From assembly GCF_024970185.1 (NCBI RefSeq), contig NZ_CP103965.1, positions 3,902,001 through 3,966,000 of the forward strand: a stretch of DNA of 64,000 bases, given 5' to 3'. How positions within the stretch are numbered: the first letter of the stretch is position 1; every line of letters starts with the position of its first letter. Positions 63,155-64,000 of the stretch are shown here, piece after piece. The notes under the pieces were generated by a model. The model was not told the DNA's origin and made no database searches. It worked only from the letters and a program-made list of their open reading frames with translations. A program made the position numbers and the translations under genes. Origin of the DNA: Pseudomonas sp. N3-W. Its GTDB lineage: Bacteria > Pseudomonadota > Gammaproteobacteria > Pseudomonadales > Pseudomonadaceae.

Positions 63155-64000
63155 TCAGCGCTTGAGGATCTGGTCCATCACCCAGTCGGTTTTCAACGCC
63201 TCTTCAGCCAGCGCCGGATACCGGGACTCGCCACGAATGTGCGCATTCATGCCCAGTACGTGGTGCCACTGGATGTGCTCGGGATGCTCGATGTGCAGGC
63301 TGAGTTGTTCGTCGGCATCCAGTTGCACCGGGTGTGCGTCGAACACTGAAAAAGTGATCCGCCCCTGGCTGCCGATCAACTCGACGCGGTCTTCGCGACG
63401 GTCCGCGACGAAGTTCCAGCAGCCCGTGCCCAAGGCTCCCGAAGCGAAACGCCAGGTGGCGCTGACGGCATCTTCGGCGGCATACAAGCCGGCCTGGCGT
63501 GCGGTGAAACCGGCCACCTCGGTGATGTCGCCGAGCAGGTACTGGAACAGATCCAGGCCATGGCTGGCGAGGTCGGCGAAATAGCCGCCACCGGCAATCG
63601 CCGGGTCGGTGCGCCAGTTGTCACTGCCCTCGACGTCGCCTGCGGACGGGGTTTTGGTCAGGGTCCAGCTCAGGTGCCGGACCTCGCCGATGCGCCCGTC
63701 CGCCAGCCATTGCCGCACTTGCTGAAAGCGCGGCAACGAGCGTCGGTAGTAGGACACGAACAGGTGCAGCCCGACGTCGGCGAACACCTGTTGCATCTCG
63801 CGGCTCTGCCCGGCATTCAGCGACATCGGTTTTTCGACACAGCAATGTTTGCCGGCGGCGGCCACTTTCAGGGCATAGGCGTGGTGACTGTCCGGTGGCG
63901 TGGCGATGTACACCGCGTCCACCTCGGGGTCGTTGATCAGTGCATCGACATCGGTGTAGAACCGGGCAATGCCGTGGCGCGCGGCGTAGTCGCTCACCGC
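63155..64000 (-). CDS. Gfo/Idh/MocA-family oxidoreductase, partial
   Basis: At least 281 residues; the reading frame stays open to the right window edge, so the start, with the GxGxxG nucleotide loop, lies outside. Visible parts include VDAVYIATPPDSHHAYAL, the lysine motif CCVEKPMSL, GGGYFADLASHGLDLFQYLLGD and a C-terminal beta-domain. It is related to but distinct from the oxidoreductase gene at 27.6 kb (different C-terminal text). The substrate is unknown. Confidence 0.88.
   Translation of the reverse strand, partial: AVSDYAARHGIARFYTDVDALINDPEVDAVYIATPPDSHHAYALKVAAAGKHCCVEKPMSLNAGQSREMQQVFADVGLHLFVSYYRRSLPRFQQVRQWLADGRIGEVRHLSWTLTKTPSAGDVEGSDNWRTDPAIAGGGYFADLASHGLDLFQYLLGDITEVAGFTARQAGLYAAEDAVSATWRFASGALGTGCWNFVADRREDRVELIGSQGRITFSVFDAHPVQLDADEQLSLHIEHPEHIQWHHVLGMNAHIRGESRYPALAEEALKTDWVMDQILKR

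Overview
The window looks like a chromosomal segment of a fluorescent-group Pseudomonas. The evidence is high G+C, many copies of the REP palindrome built on GTGGGAGCGAGCTTGCTCGCGA, a DUF1652 protein, an imuA-imuB-dnaE2 cassette under a second LexA, and gene orders familiar from that group. No rRNA, tRNA, CRISPR or insertion sequence was seen. The last gene runs off the right edge.

Layout. 0-3 kb: tautomerase and TetR pair, an isochorismatase-type hydrolase, and a 2-hydroxyacid dehydrogenase. 3.1-25.4 kb: a full type VI secretion (T6SS) locus. tssA-tssM-tssL-tssK-tssJ point left; tssB-tssC-hcp-tssE-tssF-tssG-clpV point right. They are followed by three unusual genes (19.9-22.3 kb), then vgrG, a MORN-repeat gene and a convergent PAAR-like (DUF4280) gene. 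25.5-28.7 kb: phosphotransferase, SDR and Gfo/Idh/MocA oxidoreductase. 28.7-32 kb: two small lipoproteins, DUF1652, a CsbD-like protein and a PAS-LuxR regulator. 32-36.6 kb: a two-subunit molybdenum hydroxylase flanked by two LysR genes. 36.9-41.1 kb: two tandem metal-dependent decarboxylase-family amidohydrolases followed by a UbiD/UbiX pair. 41.2-45.2 kb: CobW GTPase, NCS2 purine permease and a purine or pterin-type deaminase. 46-53.7 kb: the reductive pyrimidine catabolic genes (amidohydrolase, NCS1 permease, dihydropyrimidinase, two-subunit dihydropyrimidine dehydrogenase), which convert uracil or thymine to beta-amino acids. 54.6-60.3 kb: the SOS mutagenesis cassette lexA-imuA-imuB-dnaE2. 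60.3-64 kb: LysR, an exported amidohydrolase and a partial oxidoreductase.

The most unusual part is the trio between clpV and vgrG. The first protein (249 aa) begins with a segment that reads like ubiquitin. The second (311 aa) carries an HAE ... CxxC deaminase-type zinc signature. The third (222 aa) is an endonuclease/exonuclease/phosphatase-fold enzyme with all usual catalytic residues. The start of this trio is much poorer in G+C than the T6SS genes. I read it as an acquired nucleic-acid-targeting cargo of the T6SS, possibly using a ubiquitin-like module. That reading is inference.

Other points of note: the first of the two tandem decarboxylase-like amidohydrolases has lost its HxH metal ligands while the second keeps them. 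A 680-base block of three kinds of short tandem repeats lies between tssC and hcp. TssM has a degenerate P-loop. Two neighbouring lipoproteins share a C-terminal cysteine motif. There are two long tandem REP arrays (about 150-bp and 134-bp periods). A perfect LexA2-type operator overlaps the lexA start codon.
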